Assembly (NCBI GenBank): GCA_963920665.1
Contig: OY987273.1
Coordinates: 4,094,501 to 4,158,500 of the forward strand
DNA from: Straminergon stramineum
Taxonomy: Eukaryota; Streptophyta; Bryopsida; Hypnales; Calliergonaceae
Length of the DNA: 64,000 nucleotides
Reading direction: 5' to 3'
Positions within the stretch are counted from its first letter, which is position 1; each line of letters opens with the position of its first letter. Positions 34,113-46,586 of the stretch are shown piece by piece. A model generated the notes under the pieces. It searched no databases. It saw only the letters and a program-made list of their open reading frames with translations, and had not been told where the DNA came from. Both the position numbers and the translations under genes were made by a program.

Positions 34113-35189
34113 CGTTTCCCATGGTTTACTGAGTTTAATATTATTATCATGTTACAGACTGTACTGTTCCATTTGCAAATGCCATGTTCTTCTCTGGCAA
34201 GCAAATCATAGCAAGGTAACTGGACCTGAATCTGTCTGCCCCCTCATTCTGTCTAGTAGAAATCTGATAAGTGATACAACCTCAACCTTGGAAGGACGGA
34301 GAGTACTATGTGTCCTTGGATGGTCAAACAGTCTTTATTCATACTGATGAATGGATGATTTTCATCCAATTTTTGGTGTGCAACTTTATTAACCCATAAA
34401 TGTCGACATAGACATTTAGTGTTTGATGGATGACAAAGAATCTCTCTATGTAGAACAGAATTGTGACTTTTCATCTTTGAAATGTTTTTGTGGAAAGGGG
34501 AAATCTTCTATAGTAATTTGACTTCTAATGAGTATTTTTGAATTTTTTAGAGTAGACATTGTCACATGGTTCTAGAAGGATTGATTTCTAGAGTCACCTA
34601 TTGGTCCTTCATAGGTTGTCCTTGAAAGGATGTCGGGAGGATGATGAGTTCCAAAAGTGGTTGATGGATAGCTTTCAAGATTATTGTAGAAATGAAGAAT
34701 GCATTTATTAGTATAAAATTTGAATCACTTTTATTAAATGACCTTTCGAATAGGTCTTATCATTGAACATTAATATATTTAAATTTTTGTGAATCCTATT
34801 CTTTAGTTATATAATACCATCTTTTTATGAGTTGCACTATGTAAAATTTTAAAAATAACTCATGACTTTCATAATGTGAATTTATAGTATTATATTAGGG
34901 TTAAAATATCTCAAAAGTAAAATAATATATGTTAGCCAATTGTTATAGTCTACAAATATGAAATCATTAAGTGGTTGGGAAACATGATCAATTCTTATAA
35001 TTTGCTAAGAAAGTGAAAACAAAAACAAAATTTCTAAAGATAGTTCTTTGAAAGTCATGAACTAAACTATTCATGACTAGCTACATTATCTTTGACCTAA
35101 ACTATTCAACAAGAATGATGATTTAACTCACATTGTTAATTAAATTCAAAATGAAAGGTATTTATGTAATGCATCAAGATATGAAATGC
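34113..35189. other. AT-rich 3' flank of CCDC25 with no gene
   Basis: The first 150-200 bases probably include the 3' UTR. The rest is AT-rich intergenic sequence without recognisable coding regions or paired repeats. Confidence 0.4.
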
Positions 35190-35194
35190 ATTGA

Positions 35195-36430
35195 TGTCAC
35201 GTCCCTATCTTCTTGGAGTGCCTAAAGTGTCTTAGTAGGAAAGGGGACCTTGGGGGTGATTTCCGAAGCATTGCAATAGTTGAAGAAGGGAGAAATGAGA
35301 GACTTCTAAGCAAAGTAAGCACAATAGCGCCCTGAGTAAGAAAATAATGGTAGCATTTCATACATGCTTGAAAAGCTCTTGAGAAAACACTTCTAACCAT
35401 CTAAAAATGTGTGATTTGGATTAGTAGGCTAGAAGTTATGGCTATTCAAAGTTGGAGGTGTCAAGACACTCAAGGGCTAGGAGTGAAGGGGCTTCAAAGA
35501 ATCCCTCAACAAAGTATGTCATGTAATATATCATTGGAAAGATATAAAGACAAGGAAGCTAGAATGCCAAGCATTACGAGGTTCTAAGATATGAGCCTAA
35601 AGTTATGGTCAAGAGAAGGGCCGTAGTGAAGACCTAACAGTGCTCCTAGTGAACTTGAATCTTTGGAGGGCCATAACTTTGTGAGAACTTGTCCGAATGG
35701 GACAAGTGAGTAGTCCATTGGTATCTACTCATTGTGTATATATCGTAAATGGGCTTGCATGTAGATTTGGAGCCCTGAACACAAAGTTGCACTATTTGGA
35801 AGTTTGAAAGTCCAAACGAAGTTGGAACTTGGTGATTTCGGTTGAAAATGGATGGGCTTCCAAAACCCAAGGGGGTTTGGGAAGTACCTTCAAGCCAAAA
35901 GGGTGAGGTTACTGAATGCCACAGAAAGTACTATGAGTGGGGTTGGTTGTCTTCCTCTTAGAGCCTTTGTGAGTCCATATGACTCATGGTTAGTGATGCA
36001 ACTTCATCATCGGCTTCAAGGCTCCATGGGACATTTGTGTGGGTATCCCGGGGCACCGTTTGGTTGAAGTCTTGCTCCTTGCTAAGCTATTTGCCTTGTG
36101 TCTCAAATTGTGAGTCTCGATTAGTATTGGTATAAAAGTAGAAAATACACAATGGGCCTAGTATGGAGTGAGGTGACAACTAAGGGTGGTTAGGATCGTA
36201 GTGAGTAGTGCCACCACCAGTCATAGCACAGTAAGATCGATGTTCCACCCCATGTCACCAAGTGACATACTAGGTGTCACAAGTAGAGTACATAGTAGTA
36301 GTTTCGGGGACTAAAATTTAGTAGTGCAAGATGGAAATGAGAACTAATGTTGTAGGTGTGTGGCACTTGGTGAGCCCTGAAAGTTGTGAAGGGCTCCAAT
36401 TCTGTTTAGAGGTGTAAGGTATTACTAGGG
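35195..36430 (+). mobile_element. Old LTR-type repeat, copy F1
   Basis: It starts TGTCACGTCCC and aligns along its length with the solo LTR at 44477-45596: shared blocks include GACCTTGGGGGTGA, TTGAGAAAACACTTCTA, ATCTTTGGAGGGC, CAAGTGAGTAGTCCAT, GTGAGTCTCGATTAGT and CCCCATGTCA-CAA-TGACAT. The 3' edge is not clear; similarity fades near 36430. Almost all CpGs of the other copy are TpG or CpA here, so it is an old, methylation-decayed copy. No internal retroelement genes are seen on either side. Confidence 0.55.
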
Positions 36431-37756
36431 CCACGAAAATTGAAGTTTCATAGTTTTGGACTTTTGTTTTGTCATTTTTACACAATCAATCTAATTCATA
36501 TCTTATCTAATATAAGGCAAGGGGAACATTGAAGGCATCATTTTCAAGTAGAGAAGATCAATTTTATAAGAGGTATGGTTACACTTTCATTGTCTAAGTA
36601 TGATAGCATTCATTTATGGTTTATCAACTTTGAGCATCTACACCCCAAGCACCACATGGTCTCAATATTGTATAGTGTGGCCAATTTTGGCGGAATGCCT
36701 CATCAAAGCTTTGTCCAGGTATGAATTGTAAGTAGGCTTTTCAAACAAGGCTCTCCAAGTGTTAAGATCGACCCTTGCTTGCACATTCATAGCATTTTGG
36801 AGTTGAGGATCTTTCTAAGTGAATAAGATAGACTTGGACAAAATCAAATGGTTCCATGTAGTTAAAGCCAAGTGAGGTCTAATCAAATCTCGCATAGACT
36901 GAATCACAACCTTTTAATTTAGAGCTTACATGAAAGTGACTTTCACAATTACATTCAATATGACTCATAGGAGATAAATGGTGATTGTTAAAAGAAATGA
37001 TGTGTATTTGCAAGCATGGACACATATTGCAAGGGTCTCTAAGGCCACTATATATCAATACCAAACATACAAGAAATCAATACTAGTAAACATTGCCCCA
37101 TAGTAATTTGGGCATGATAAAGCTTAAAAAGTACACCACTTAAGCCACCCCTATTTTGAAATGTAGTCTACAAAAGATAGCATGTCACATGATATATCAT
37201 ACTTAAAATCTCAAGATTAGAAAGAAAATCATGGTCATGATTCTTATAACTATGTTTTAGTGGAAGGATGTCACTTCAAAAATCATCATAGTCAATGATG
37301 TCTTTGGCTTGAAAAGAGTTTTATCTTCGATATTGTGTAAGATTAAGTTAGTGCTCAAGGTTTCTAGAGTACAATGTAAAGAGGACTATAGATAAGTTTT
37401 TTTGATATTCTATTTTTGACATATATAATTCCTTTAGGTAGGATGCTATTGTTGAATCTCAAGAAGTACTAAAAAAGGTGAGGAAATTGGACAAACATTT
37501 GGCCCTTGCTCATGCATACAAGCAGTTGTAATATGCAAACCTTTATGGATTTCATAATTTTCTCTACAAATGCCTTTCAATCATGCATGACAAGAATCAT
37601 GCCAAAATTGTTGTTGTGGATGGTCTTTCCCCATAAAAGTAAAGAACTTAATGGTTAGTCATTATAAAGTTGCCCACATCCATCACTAGCATAATTGCGT
37701 ATGGTCATATAATTGTTCATTATGCACATTATAGCTTAAATATCTACTCCCACAAC

Positions 37757-38715
37757 TTAACCCCTAAAGGACCAAACAGTGTTTTTGGCAACATAGCAAT
37801 TTTGGGCAGCTCACTATGGATGGAATTTTTATTTTTTTTCTTCAAAATTTTCACACAACATTTGCCCGAGGAGTAGCTTTAAGACTCAACAATTTTCATA
37901 ACTTTTGAATACATGGTTAAAAATTTATTGTATGATATGCTATTTTCATTGCTCGGCGGGCAGCTCGGGCAGCAAAAAAAACTTCTTTAAAAATCACTTT
38001 TTTTAAAAATAAAAATTTGAAATTTGTTTTCCTGATTTTTTATATACATGGAAAGCTTTGAATCATTCCATTTTGATTTATGAGATGAAAGTTATGAAGA
38101 GTTTTAGTTGTGGATAGTTTGTGGGTAGTAATGGAATCTCTACTCTAAAATAAACTTTGAAGACCTTTATTTAACTCAATTTTTAATATTTTTGGAAAAA
38201 AATAAAAACTCGAGGTGTAGATTGTTTATTACAACAATTTCACCATTGGGATTGGCATTTTTCAATTCCATAAATAAATGATTAACAATTTAGTATTTTG
38301 AATCATTTTCTACTTCTTTCAACTTACTATTTTTTTCCTATATGTTGTACAATTCCAAATGATCTAAAATTTTTCAAGCATGTAGCCAACATGACTTGAA
38401 TAATGAATCCAAAGAGTTACAACCATTTTGGACATTTTTTCATAATGATCTGACCTTGTGGAGTGCATCTGCCCGGATTTTCGCAGGGCCAAAAAATGGC
38501 TTTTTATCACTTCAAATGCTAATATCTTACAATCCAAATGGTGGAAATTTCTGAAATTTTTCCCACATCTTCCCAAACCAGATTTCTACAAGATCCTACG
38601 GTTACATTTGTCCAAAAATGTATTTTTTCTAAAATTTGGTACTTGTACTAGAGATGACAGTTTTGGAGTGTTTTTGGTGAAAACATAGTCAAATACATTT
38701 AGGGGTTAAATTACA
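37757..38715. mobile_element. Non-autonomous TIR element of about 960 bp
   Basis: The left end, AACTTAACCCCTAAA, and the right end, TTTAGGGGTTAAATT, are inverted copies with one mismatch. Further pairing is seen inside (GTGTTTTTGGCAACATA against TGTTTTTGGTGAAAACATAG). It lies in the DUF7869-type relic where that gene is broken. No ORF of note is present and the superfamily is unassigned; target duplication is not clear. Confidence 0.5.
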
Positions 38716-40600
38716 CTATTGGTTGCATAGTGTAGATGTTGCAAAATCTAGAATTGCCACTAAAGTCTTCCTCTTGAGAATTGTTTGCTATGAAGGTCAT
38801 TGCTTTCATTCAAAGTTGTATTCTAGGGTGTGGAGATGTGTGAAGTGTCACTATGCCTATCCTTGAACAATTTTGTTCTAGCAATGTCATTACTATCCAT
38901 TCTCAAAGTTTCATAGATAATGCTATTGAAAACAACAAAAAGAGCTTTGCTAGAACATCCTAGAACCTGGGCACCCATCGAATTTATTCTAAGCAGAACA
39001 ACTCATATTACAAGAACAAATTTTGTCTTTGCAAGTGTCGATATTTGGCTTAACTCAAGTTAAACCTAAACCAAGGAAATATGCTATTCAAGGTTTATCT
39101 ATTATCCAAACTCCCTTCTTGCCAAGGTCAAAATAATCATTGCAAAATTAGTATATACTTCCTACCATCCATAGACTTATGTTTACAATGCCAAAGTGGC
39201 TATTGTAAATAAGGTTTAAGAAAGACCTATGTGTTTGTTTTAACAAGGTTTAAATAGCCAAAGTATTCAAAGTGTAATCAACATTTGTATGCTATTTTTG
39301 CAAGGCAAAGATGAATATAGAATACAAAGTTTATACAATATTTAAGCATCTCTTTTTGACAACATCAAAAACAATCAATGTATCCAAATATGAGCATGAA
39401 ACATGAAACATGACTTTTTACTATACATTCTACAACATATAGTAAACATGAAATTTGTAAGGAATATCCAATTTGCCTAGAGTCCAATAATTCTCCATGA
39501 GGGTATGAACCTCACCTGCACCCATATAGTCCAACGTACGCAAAGTTAGTTAGAATGCGTGTGTTAGGTGTCTTCAATTCATACCACTTGTTATCGTTTT
39601 CACATTTACAAATTAAAAGACAATACAACAAATCAAATATTACACAACAACTCGCCAAAAACAAAAACCTGAGCATTTTCAGTGTTAGTTTGTGACGAAG
39701 ATGCCATGATCCCAGTTTTGCTAACCTAGGGTGGAATTCTCCACAATAAACCCAAAAGCACGAGTCTCACACACTCAATCTATGTAAGCTTGCTATAGTC
39801 TTGAATCACTGTGCTAATCACGAATAACTGAGCACCACAACTTGTACAGTTTAAGAGGAGGCAAGTTCAGACTTCTTATGAAAAGCACTTCTGAACTAGT
39901 TTAAAAATCAAGAAGCCAAATCAACCCACCACTTGACAAGGTAGGTAACTCATTTCTTAATGGAACCTGGATGGTGTCCATGAGTTGCCAAAATGCTACA
40001 ATTGTCATTTGAAGCTCAAAAGACTGTTGTTATTGATGGTCAGTAAGAGCTAGAAGGCCAAAAACAAATAAATTGTAAATTAATGGAGCCTCCAAATTTA
40101 ATATTTGTAGCTTCCATCTCATATTTCATATGGTTTCATCATCAGAACCATCTATCCATATAAATGAGTCTAGTTCAGCTACTAGTTTCTACACCAAATT
40201 CATATTCCGTGAATTTAAAGCTTAGGTGACAATTTAAAACAATTGGATAAACATAACAAAATAAGTGATTCAAACCTTCAAAATTACAATGTCTATTGCT
40301 CATCTTCCATCAAAGAAGATGTGCTCAAGATATCCTAAACAACCCTATTATAAAGGTAGTAGGTATATCTTTATAAAACAAATTTTTGATTGCGATAGGG
40401 TGGAAAAACTAGTATCAATAATAGGGCAATATACTTCTTAACCCTACAAGCCAAAAGACATTAGAATCCATTGATTGTCTTTAATAATTAGCAAAGCTTT
40501 GCAAACTAAATCTATAAGTACTAGAGATTCAACTCGATGTACATGTCTAGTAACTAGAACTTAAAAAAGTATCTAGAAAAAAAGAAAAAAGAAAAAAGAA
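38716..40600. other. Unassigned repeat-rich sequence
   Basis: Between the TIR element and the resumption of the DUF7869-type relic at about 40.63 kb I see no gene and no clear ends. It is probably a further insertion or decayed element sequence. Confidence 0.35.
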
Positions 40601-40625
40601 ATATATATATATATATATATATATT
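40601..40625. repeat. (AT)n microsatellite
   Basis: About twelve AT dinucleotides in a row follow an A/G-rich run (GAAAAAAGAAAAAAG type). Confidence 0.9.
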
Positions 40626-41864
40626 GTGTTATTGGTCTCTTCTTATTGCAGAAGAGATCTTCCATGAAGTGTATGTCAATTTCATTATGGTAGGTTACAC
40701 ACATGATTGATAACATTAATGTGTATTTCAGAAGATGGAGGCATAGATTATATTTTTGAAGAAAGAAAACTTCCCTACAATCCCTTTGCTTATAAAGTCC
40801 TTCATAGATGTTGTATTATTTCCACTACTACTCAATCTTGAAGAAGAGATGGCCAATTTCAAAGAATTTATTGAAGATAGAATTGAGGACGGTGATGATA
40901 TCCTCGTTGGACATATGAAGGCACAACAAGTTAAGTTCTACCTTGATTCAAGTGAATGTCTAGTCATGAAGTACAAACTATTTTGCACTTACCTCAATTG
41001 GTTATCTAAAAAATGTAATGGAATAAAATTGTACCAAAGGGTGAAGTGTGTGTCTCTAAGGGGTGTGTGCCATTATCAGTTATGCAAAGTCCAATGAAAA
41101 ATGTGGAGGACATCCTTAAAGGTATACATGGATTTATAAAGTATTGGGAGAATTTGTGCAATAAAGATTTCATAATAGAAATTAGAAGACACTATAAGCA
41201 TTTAGTTTACTACTAGTGTGCAATGAAGGTAGCCCTACAAAAATTTATAGTTTCCTATTATGTTTTGAAGGATGTTTTTTGATCATCAACTGGAGTTCTT
41301 GTGATGGTAGAGGATCAATGCATAGATGATGGTGAAATTCACAAAGATTTTAGAGAAGATGATGTCTATGTAGTGCCTATGTGGGGTAACCCAATGCCAT
41401 CTTTCCAAGTAGCTTGCGATCTCTATAAAGGCTATTTTGTTGAAATTTAACTTGCATATGGTGACAATCAACCAATTTGGATTGCAAAAGCATTATGTGA
41501 TCCTAACTATAATGTGTAGAAATCAAATTGTGTCTTGATTCAATCTTTCCTTTCAATACCAAGAGACCAATAAGGATGTTCAAAACTTGTTTTTTGTATA
41601 TCTAACTATGGGATCTTATACTTGACTTCTATGCAAGATATTTCCATTTAAAATGAAGAAAAGAAGTTTCTATGCCACATTTAACTACTTTTGGACTTTA
41701 GAGGGAAATTTAGACTATGTAAAGGTACGTTTCATTAGGAGATGTTTTAATGTTATGATTTTGGAGATTGCAAAGTTGAGGAAAGTAGGAAGTAAAAAAG
41801 GGCTTTAGGACATGTTTATATATAAATATGCTAAGAAAACAAAATAATTGTAGTAGTACACCAA

Positions 41865-43090
41865 ACAACGCTAGCATGTAAGCCTAGAGCGGCGAGTTTG
41901 TTAGCCTAGAGCCTCCCAAAATAAAAATTTTCACTTTTTTCCAAAAAAATTTGAACAAATTTTTTTTTCCAAAAATAGATCCATACTTACTATGTATAGT
42001 AAGTTTTGCGATCTATGACTGCTACCCCTATGATCATGTATGTGGTATAGTAAAATTTTTTGGATTCTTATTTTTCTTTTTTACACAAAAAATCCTTTGA
42101 ACTTGACAACACGGTAAGAGGTTCAATGTACCCATTATAAATCTATTGTCTATATAATTTCTTGTTTTTTTATAGATCATTCTATAATCTATTCTATGCA
42201 AAAAATTCACAAAAACAAAAGTGGATATTATCTCCACTCCACTCCAACTGTTCTACATTAACTCTCAACAATAAGTTTAGTATAGAGATTGCACCTACTA
42301 GTATTATTTCCCCCCTCGTAAGATTTGATCCTTAGCCATCAACTTCTACTCTCATGTACTTTTTGCAAATATACTCCAATCTATAGGAGTGACCACTTTT
42401 TAAAAAATAAATAAAATAGAATGAATAGAGAAAAAAAAGGAAAGTGAGGGAAACCCAAGGGATAAACCAAGAAACCAAAACAAATTGGGAAAAAAATGTG
42501 AAAGAATAATAAATTAATTCCATTCGCTTCAAATCATTTCAATTGTAATAAATGTAATTTACTATGATACGAATGAAGTACATTTAGAGATGTTCAGATG
42601 CCTATTCTGAAACAATGATGATCCCTGCTCAAAGTAGAAGAAGCTTCAATTCATTGAAGCTATAACTTGGTGCATGAATGAATTTGTCATCATGAATACC
42701 CATTTTGAAGAAGTACCAATACAAGTAGTATAAGTGCTTGCAATTCACATATTGTTGTTGACCTCCAATGACAGAAACAATCATATATTCACAAAGTTTG
42801 GATATGTGCAAGTGGGGAACATACCCATTGTAATTCGATACATGTTTTTGTTATAGTCTGCCCCGGTCTCCTATGACACAATTGCACCTAGGCCCAGAAA
42901 GGGAGCAAGGTCATTGCCAAAATTTGGCCTCTAATGTTGTCTGCACTTTTCCACTTATTCCATTGCTCTATTATTGGCGCATTTGCAATCTGTCGTATGA
43001 TTCGATTGTTCTTCACTGTTGGATATACATTTGCGTTTTTTGCAGGCAGTTGATTGTCACGGGCCGTAATCTTAGAAGTCACCATGTTAG
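41865..43090 (-). pseudogene. MULE-like transposase C-terminus with element terminus (third copy)
   Basis: Leftward from 43085: TARDNQLPAKNANVYPTVKN, NRIIRQIANAPIIEQWNKWK, then GGQQQYVNCKHLYYLYWYFF and DDKFIHAPSYSFNELKLLLL. This matches the SWIM-containing C-terminus at 10560-11064; the CxC half of the SWIM finger is mutated here. The 3' flank continues through a T-rich stretch to GGAGGCTCTAGGCTAAC and CATGCTAGCGTTGTTTGG at 41865-41930, the inverted form of the block at 12240-12310. The upstream part of the gene is lost at the C-family insertion near 43097. Confidence 0.65.
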
Positions 43091-43475
43091 TATTTATAAG
43101 GGTATAACTATGTAGAAATTTTCAAAATTTCTAATAGGGAAAAAGGATAACAACCCTCTTAACCTAAACAACTCATTTAGACTAAGAGAACACTCTAGCT
43201 ATTCTGTAATGGGATCCAGGACGGATCCGGATTCCGGAAACCCGGATAGCGACAGCCTACTGTCTAGACTTCCGGTCTAGACATAGGGACCCGTTACGGG
43301 TAAACGGTTCACTTTAGGAACGGTCGGTATTTTGACGGGTACTTAACCCCGCCACTCCCATTTGTTCTTCCTCTTTTCCCACAACTGTTTTGTGCGCGCA
43401 TAGCTGAGTGAAAGAGTGGTGAGTTAGTGCTCGGGTGAGAGGTGATAGTGTGTTCAGATTTTAGAGTGGTTTGAG

Positions 43476-46400
43476 ATGGCGAGGGGAGATATCCAGAAAA
43501 CTTTGGTCACCGGCCGAATGGTTTGTCCAACCATTCCAGAAAGGCTGAGAGACAGATCCCAACTAGAGGATGACCTCAGTGAGATAGGGTGTGTCGGGTT
43601 GTTCATGCGGCCATGGACCGTAAAGAACGACCGGATGATCCAGGAGTTGATAGTAGGAGCGTCAAACCAGTATGAGTTGACGGTGAGAAGAAGGCCTCAA
43701 ACCTAGACTGATGAAGTCTGGGCTAAGGTTTACGGATTTCCCAAGAAAGGATCCGGTTTAGCCTCCCGGACGGACAAGTTTACAGTAGGAAAGTTCAAGA
43801 ACGCTGCCCATTCTAAGGAAGGGTATGCGATTAGTGACTGCCTAGATCCATGACAGAGGCATGTCCTAGAGTTTATGATCCCTATCATGTATCCAGAAAA
43901 GCCTACCTGGGTTACGGTTACGGTAGCAAACACCATATTTGGTGCATTTGAGGGTAGACCAGTTAGTTGGGGCAAGGTGATTGGATCCATAGTCGCCAAG
44001 CTTGCCGCCAACGTGGGAAAGGGAAAGATCAGCCCCATAGGGCCGTATCTTTTCCATCTCTACCACCACGCAGAGCTTCTCAACGATGCAGAAATGGTGG
44101 AGTACAACATCGGAGCGACCATCCTCCAATACAGCTTGACGGAAGAAGTGACGGCGGAGCAGCCGCCGGTGGAAGAGGAGGAGGATCCGGAAGAGGACGA
44201 GCAACCCTTGGAGCGGAGGCACCGGAAGTCGACGGATCCGACATCGCGGGGAAAGCTTCCAGCTCAACAGAGGATCTCGGAAAAGGAGGAAGGAAGCATA
44301 TCTAGGTTCTTCAAAATTGGATTCAACTAGGTACTCCAAGCGCAAGAGTACCACGAGAGCTTGACGGATCTGCTCAGGAGGATAGGCCGGGAGCTAAAGA
44401 TGGAACCGGAAGATATCCTCGACGCGTTGAAGAAACTTCCAAATCCGGAAGTCCTCGAGCGGAAGGACAGGCAGATTGTCACGACCCTCATCACAAGGCG
44501 TGCCCGTGCCACCTTGGTGAGCAAGGGGGACATTGGGGGTGACTCCCCAAGCCTTGCAAGAAATGAGGTGAGGGGGACTAGGAGTCTCGAGCGATCAGAG
44601 CGATGTAGCGCTCTGATCCGGACGAATTTGGGGGCGTGTGATACGTGCTTAGAAAGGTCTTGAGAAGACGCTTCTATCCGTCTAAAGAACGCGTGATTTG
44701 GACTTGCGAGTCAAAAGTTATGGGCGTTCAAAGTTGGGGGTGTCCCGGTCGCACCGGGAGTGCCCTGGCCGCGCCGGGAGTGTCCCGAATCTTTGGAGGG
44801 CGATATCTTTGCGAGTACTTGTCCAAATGGAGCAAGTGAGTAGTCCATCGGCATCTACGCGTCGCTTAGATGTCGAGAATGGGGTCGCATGTGCAATTTG
44901 GATCCCGGACCGCAAAGTTATGCCGGGTGGAAGTTCGAGAGTCCCAAACTAGTGCGAATCGGGAGAAATGGGTGGTCTTCCAAGATGGGGTGCATCTTGG
45001 GGGTTCCCGGTGACCTCTAGTATGGGGGGGGGCTGCCGAATCCCACAGAGAGTACTATGAGGAGGGGTGGTCTCCCTCTTCCCTCCCGGATGGTGCCATG
45101 GTGAGCCTAAGTGGCCCCGGGTGGTGAGGCTAGTGTTGGAGCCTCACTACCACTTGTGTGTTACCATGGAGTGCTTGTGCACTCGATACCGGTTGGGTGG
45201 TGTCCCACTTCACACTAGGCCATGGTGTGAGTCCCATTTGGTGAGTCTCGATTAGTGAGTCCTGAAATGAGTTGGGTTGGGCCTAGTGGGGAGTTGGGTC
45301 CTATTCAAGGGCGGTTAGCACCGGTGGGAGTAGTGCCTCACCGAGTGCTTGGACATCAATGGAAGTTCCGCCCCATGTCATCAAATGACATGCCCGGTGT
45401 CTTGTGGGAGTTAAATATTGGAAGGAAAGGATTGGAAGTCACGGAGGAATGGGGAACCCCGTGACTTGAGTTGGAACCTAACATTGTGGGTGCGTGGCAT
45501 GTGCAGTGTTAGGAGAGCGTGAACCTTGGTGGCATTAAGGTATTAAGTGTTTGGAAAGTGAGCTTAAGGGGGTAAGTGTCACTAAGGGGCGTGACATAGA
45601 TTGTAGCCCTGGAAAAGGAGAAAGCGGATCTTCAGGCAAGACTTAGTTGGGCGCAAGGGGAGATGGCTGCAACGAAGCAAAGGGAGAAGGAAGCCCTGCA
45701 GCTGCTGAAGAACTTATCCGGCTTAGTAGACAAGCCAACCGATATGGTGATGAAGGCGGCTCTAACCCAGAGCCGGTTGACGGAGGAAGGGCACCTCACC
45801 GGATCCAAGGTCATCCGGATACTTGTGGACTTCTCCTCATGGATGGAGCTCACACTCAAGGAAATGAGGTAGCTGCTTGGACGGATCGACCCCGATCGGA
45901 AAATGGACTTCTCCAACTTTCTAGAGATCCATTTCGATATGGAGACACCCGTCAAGCTCACCGCCTCAATGCCGCTACCTTCAAAACCGGAAGCCCTGTG
46001 GGAGACTCTCCGGTACTCTACGGAACCCTTCTCCAAGCAGTTGGAGAAGACAATTCGGGGGAGCGTGAAGTCAGTACCTGAGCCAAGCACGCAGCCGGAT
46101 ACTAGACGGGAGTTGGCACCTCTAGAGATTACGATGTCTCCACCCGTCCTAGTATTCAACCTTCCGGAAAAGGAGCCACTGCCGACACCGCACACCCAAG
46201 CCCGTGGTCAACTGATAGAGCGGATTGGGGGGTTGTTGAATCCGGCCCGGTCTCATCTAGAGGAATTCGAGCATATGGTGGAGGAGCAGAAACCAAGGAA
46301 GGAGATCGAGCCCATCGTGTTGGATGAGACATCTCCAGGCGAGGAAAACGAGAGGGAGATAACTCAGATTGAGAAATCTAAGGAGGAAGAGTACCGAACC

Positions 46401-46586
46401 GGATCGGAGGACAACGATGAGGAAGAAGCGGAATACTCTCTTCCAGAAATTCGGAAGATACAGACCCGGGCAGTGTTACAGATGACCCCCATTAAGGCCA
46501 CCCCGAAGGCAACTCCAAGGTCATCCACGCAAGCACCAGCAAGTCAAGGCGGGAGCAGCCAGAAGAAAGCGCGGAAAGGGAAGTAG
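43476..46586 (+). pseudogene. C-family ORF, copy C2, about 662 codons split by a solo LTR
   Basis: It starts MARGDIQKTLVTGRMVCPTI; conserved blocks are DEVWAKVYGFPKKGSG, KPTWVTVTVANTIFGAFEGR and ISPIGPYLFHLYHHAELL, then an acidic stretch, a coiled-coil-like middle (ALEKEKADLQARLSWAQGEM after the LTR) and a basic C-terminus ending KKARKGK. The LTR plus its duplicated 5 bp adds 1,125 bases, a multiple of three, so the frame is unchanged across it. Only four nonsense codons occur (near 43704, 43851, 44328 and 45870) and no frameshifts. Comparison with C1 shows Trp at the third and Gln at the fourth. It resembles plant Gag-like transposon proteins, but no family can be named. Confidence 0.6.
44477..45596 (+). 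mobile_element. Solo LTR, 1,120 bp, inserted in the C2 ORF
   Basis: It begins TGTCACGACCCTC and ends GGGGCGTGACA, the inverted TG...CA termini of an LTR. Flanking pentamers are CAGAT (44472-44476) and TAGAT (45597-45601), a 5-bp target duplication with one change. There is no internal retroelement sequence, so it is a solo LTR left by recombination. Inside it, two adjacent 20-bp units (GTGTCCCGGTCGCACCGGGA and a close variant) form a small GC-rich repeat. The older relative F1 lies at 35195. Confidence 0.85.

Larger units (their letters stand above)
36880..41600 (+). pseudogene. DUF7869-type transposase-like relic, copy 2 (interrupted)
   Basis: Matches to the relic at 13.95-16.2 kb occur in order: sequence around 37000 (TGTATTTGCAAGCATGGACA), 37475-37740 (LDKHLALAHAYKQL-like, ending TATTATGCACATTATAG), then after foreign sequence 40660-41100 (FIMVGYTHD, ENFPTIPLLIKSFIDV, GDDILVGHMKAQQVKFYLDS) and 41300-41500. 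An uninterrupted stretch of 113 codons remains at 40756-41097, with no start-to-stop function. It is much more decayed than copy 1. An insertion at about 37757-38715 and unexplained sequence to 40600 split it. Confidence 0.5.

Noticed and set aside
43967..44305. 112-codon plus-strand frame
   Set aside because: It is an out-of-frame shadow of the C2 ORF, whose frame is supported by C1 and C3.
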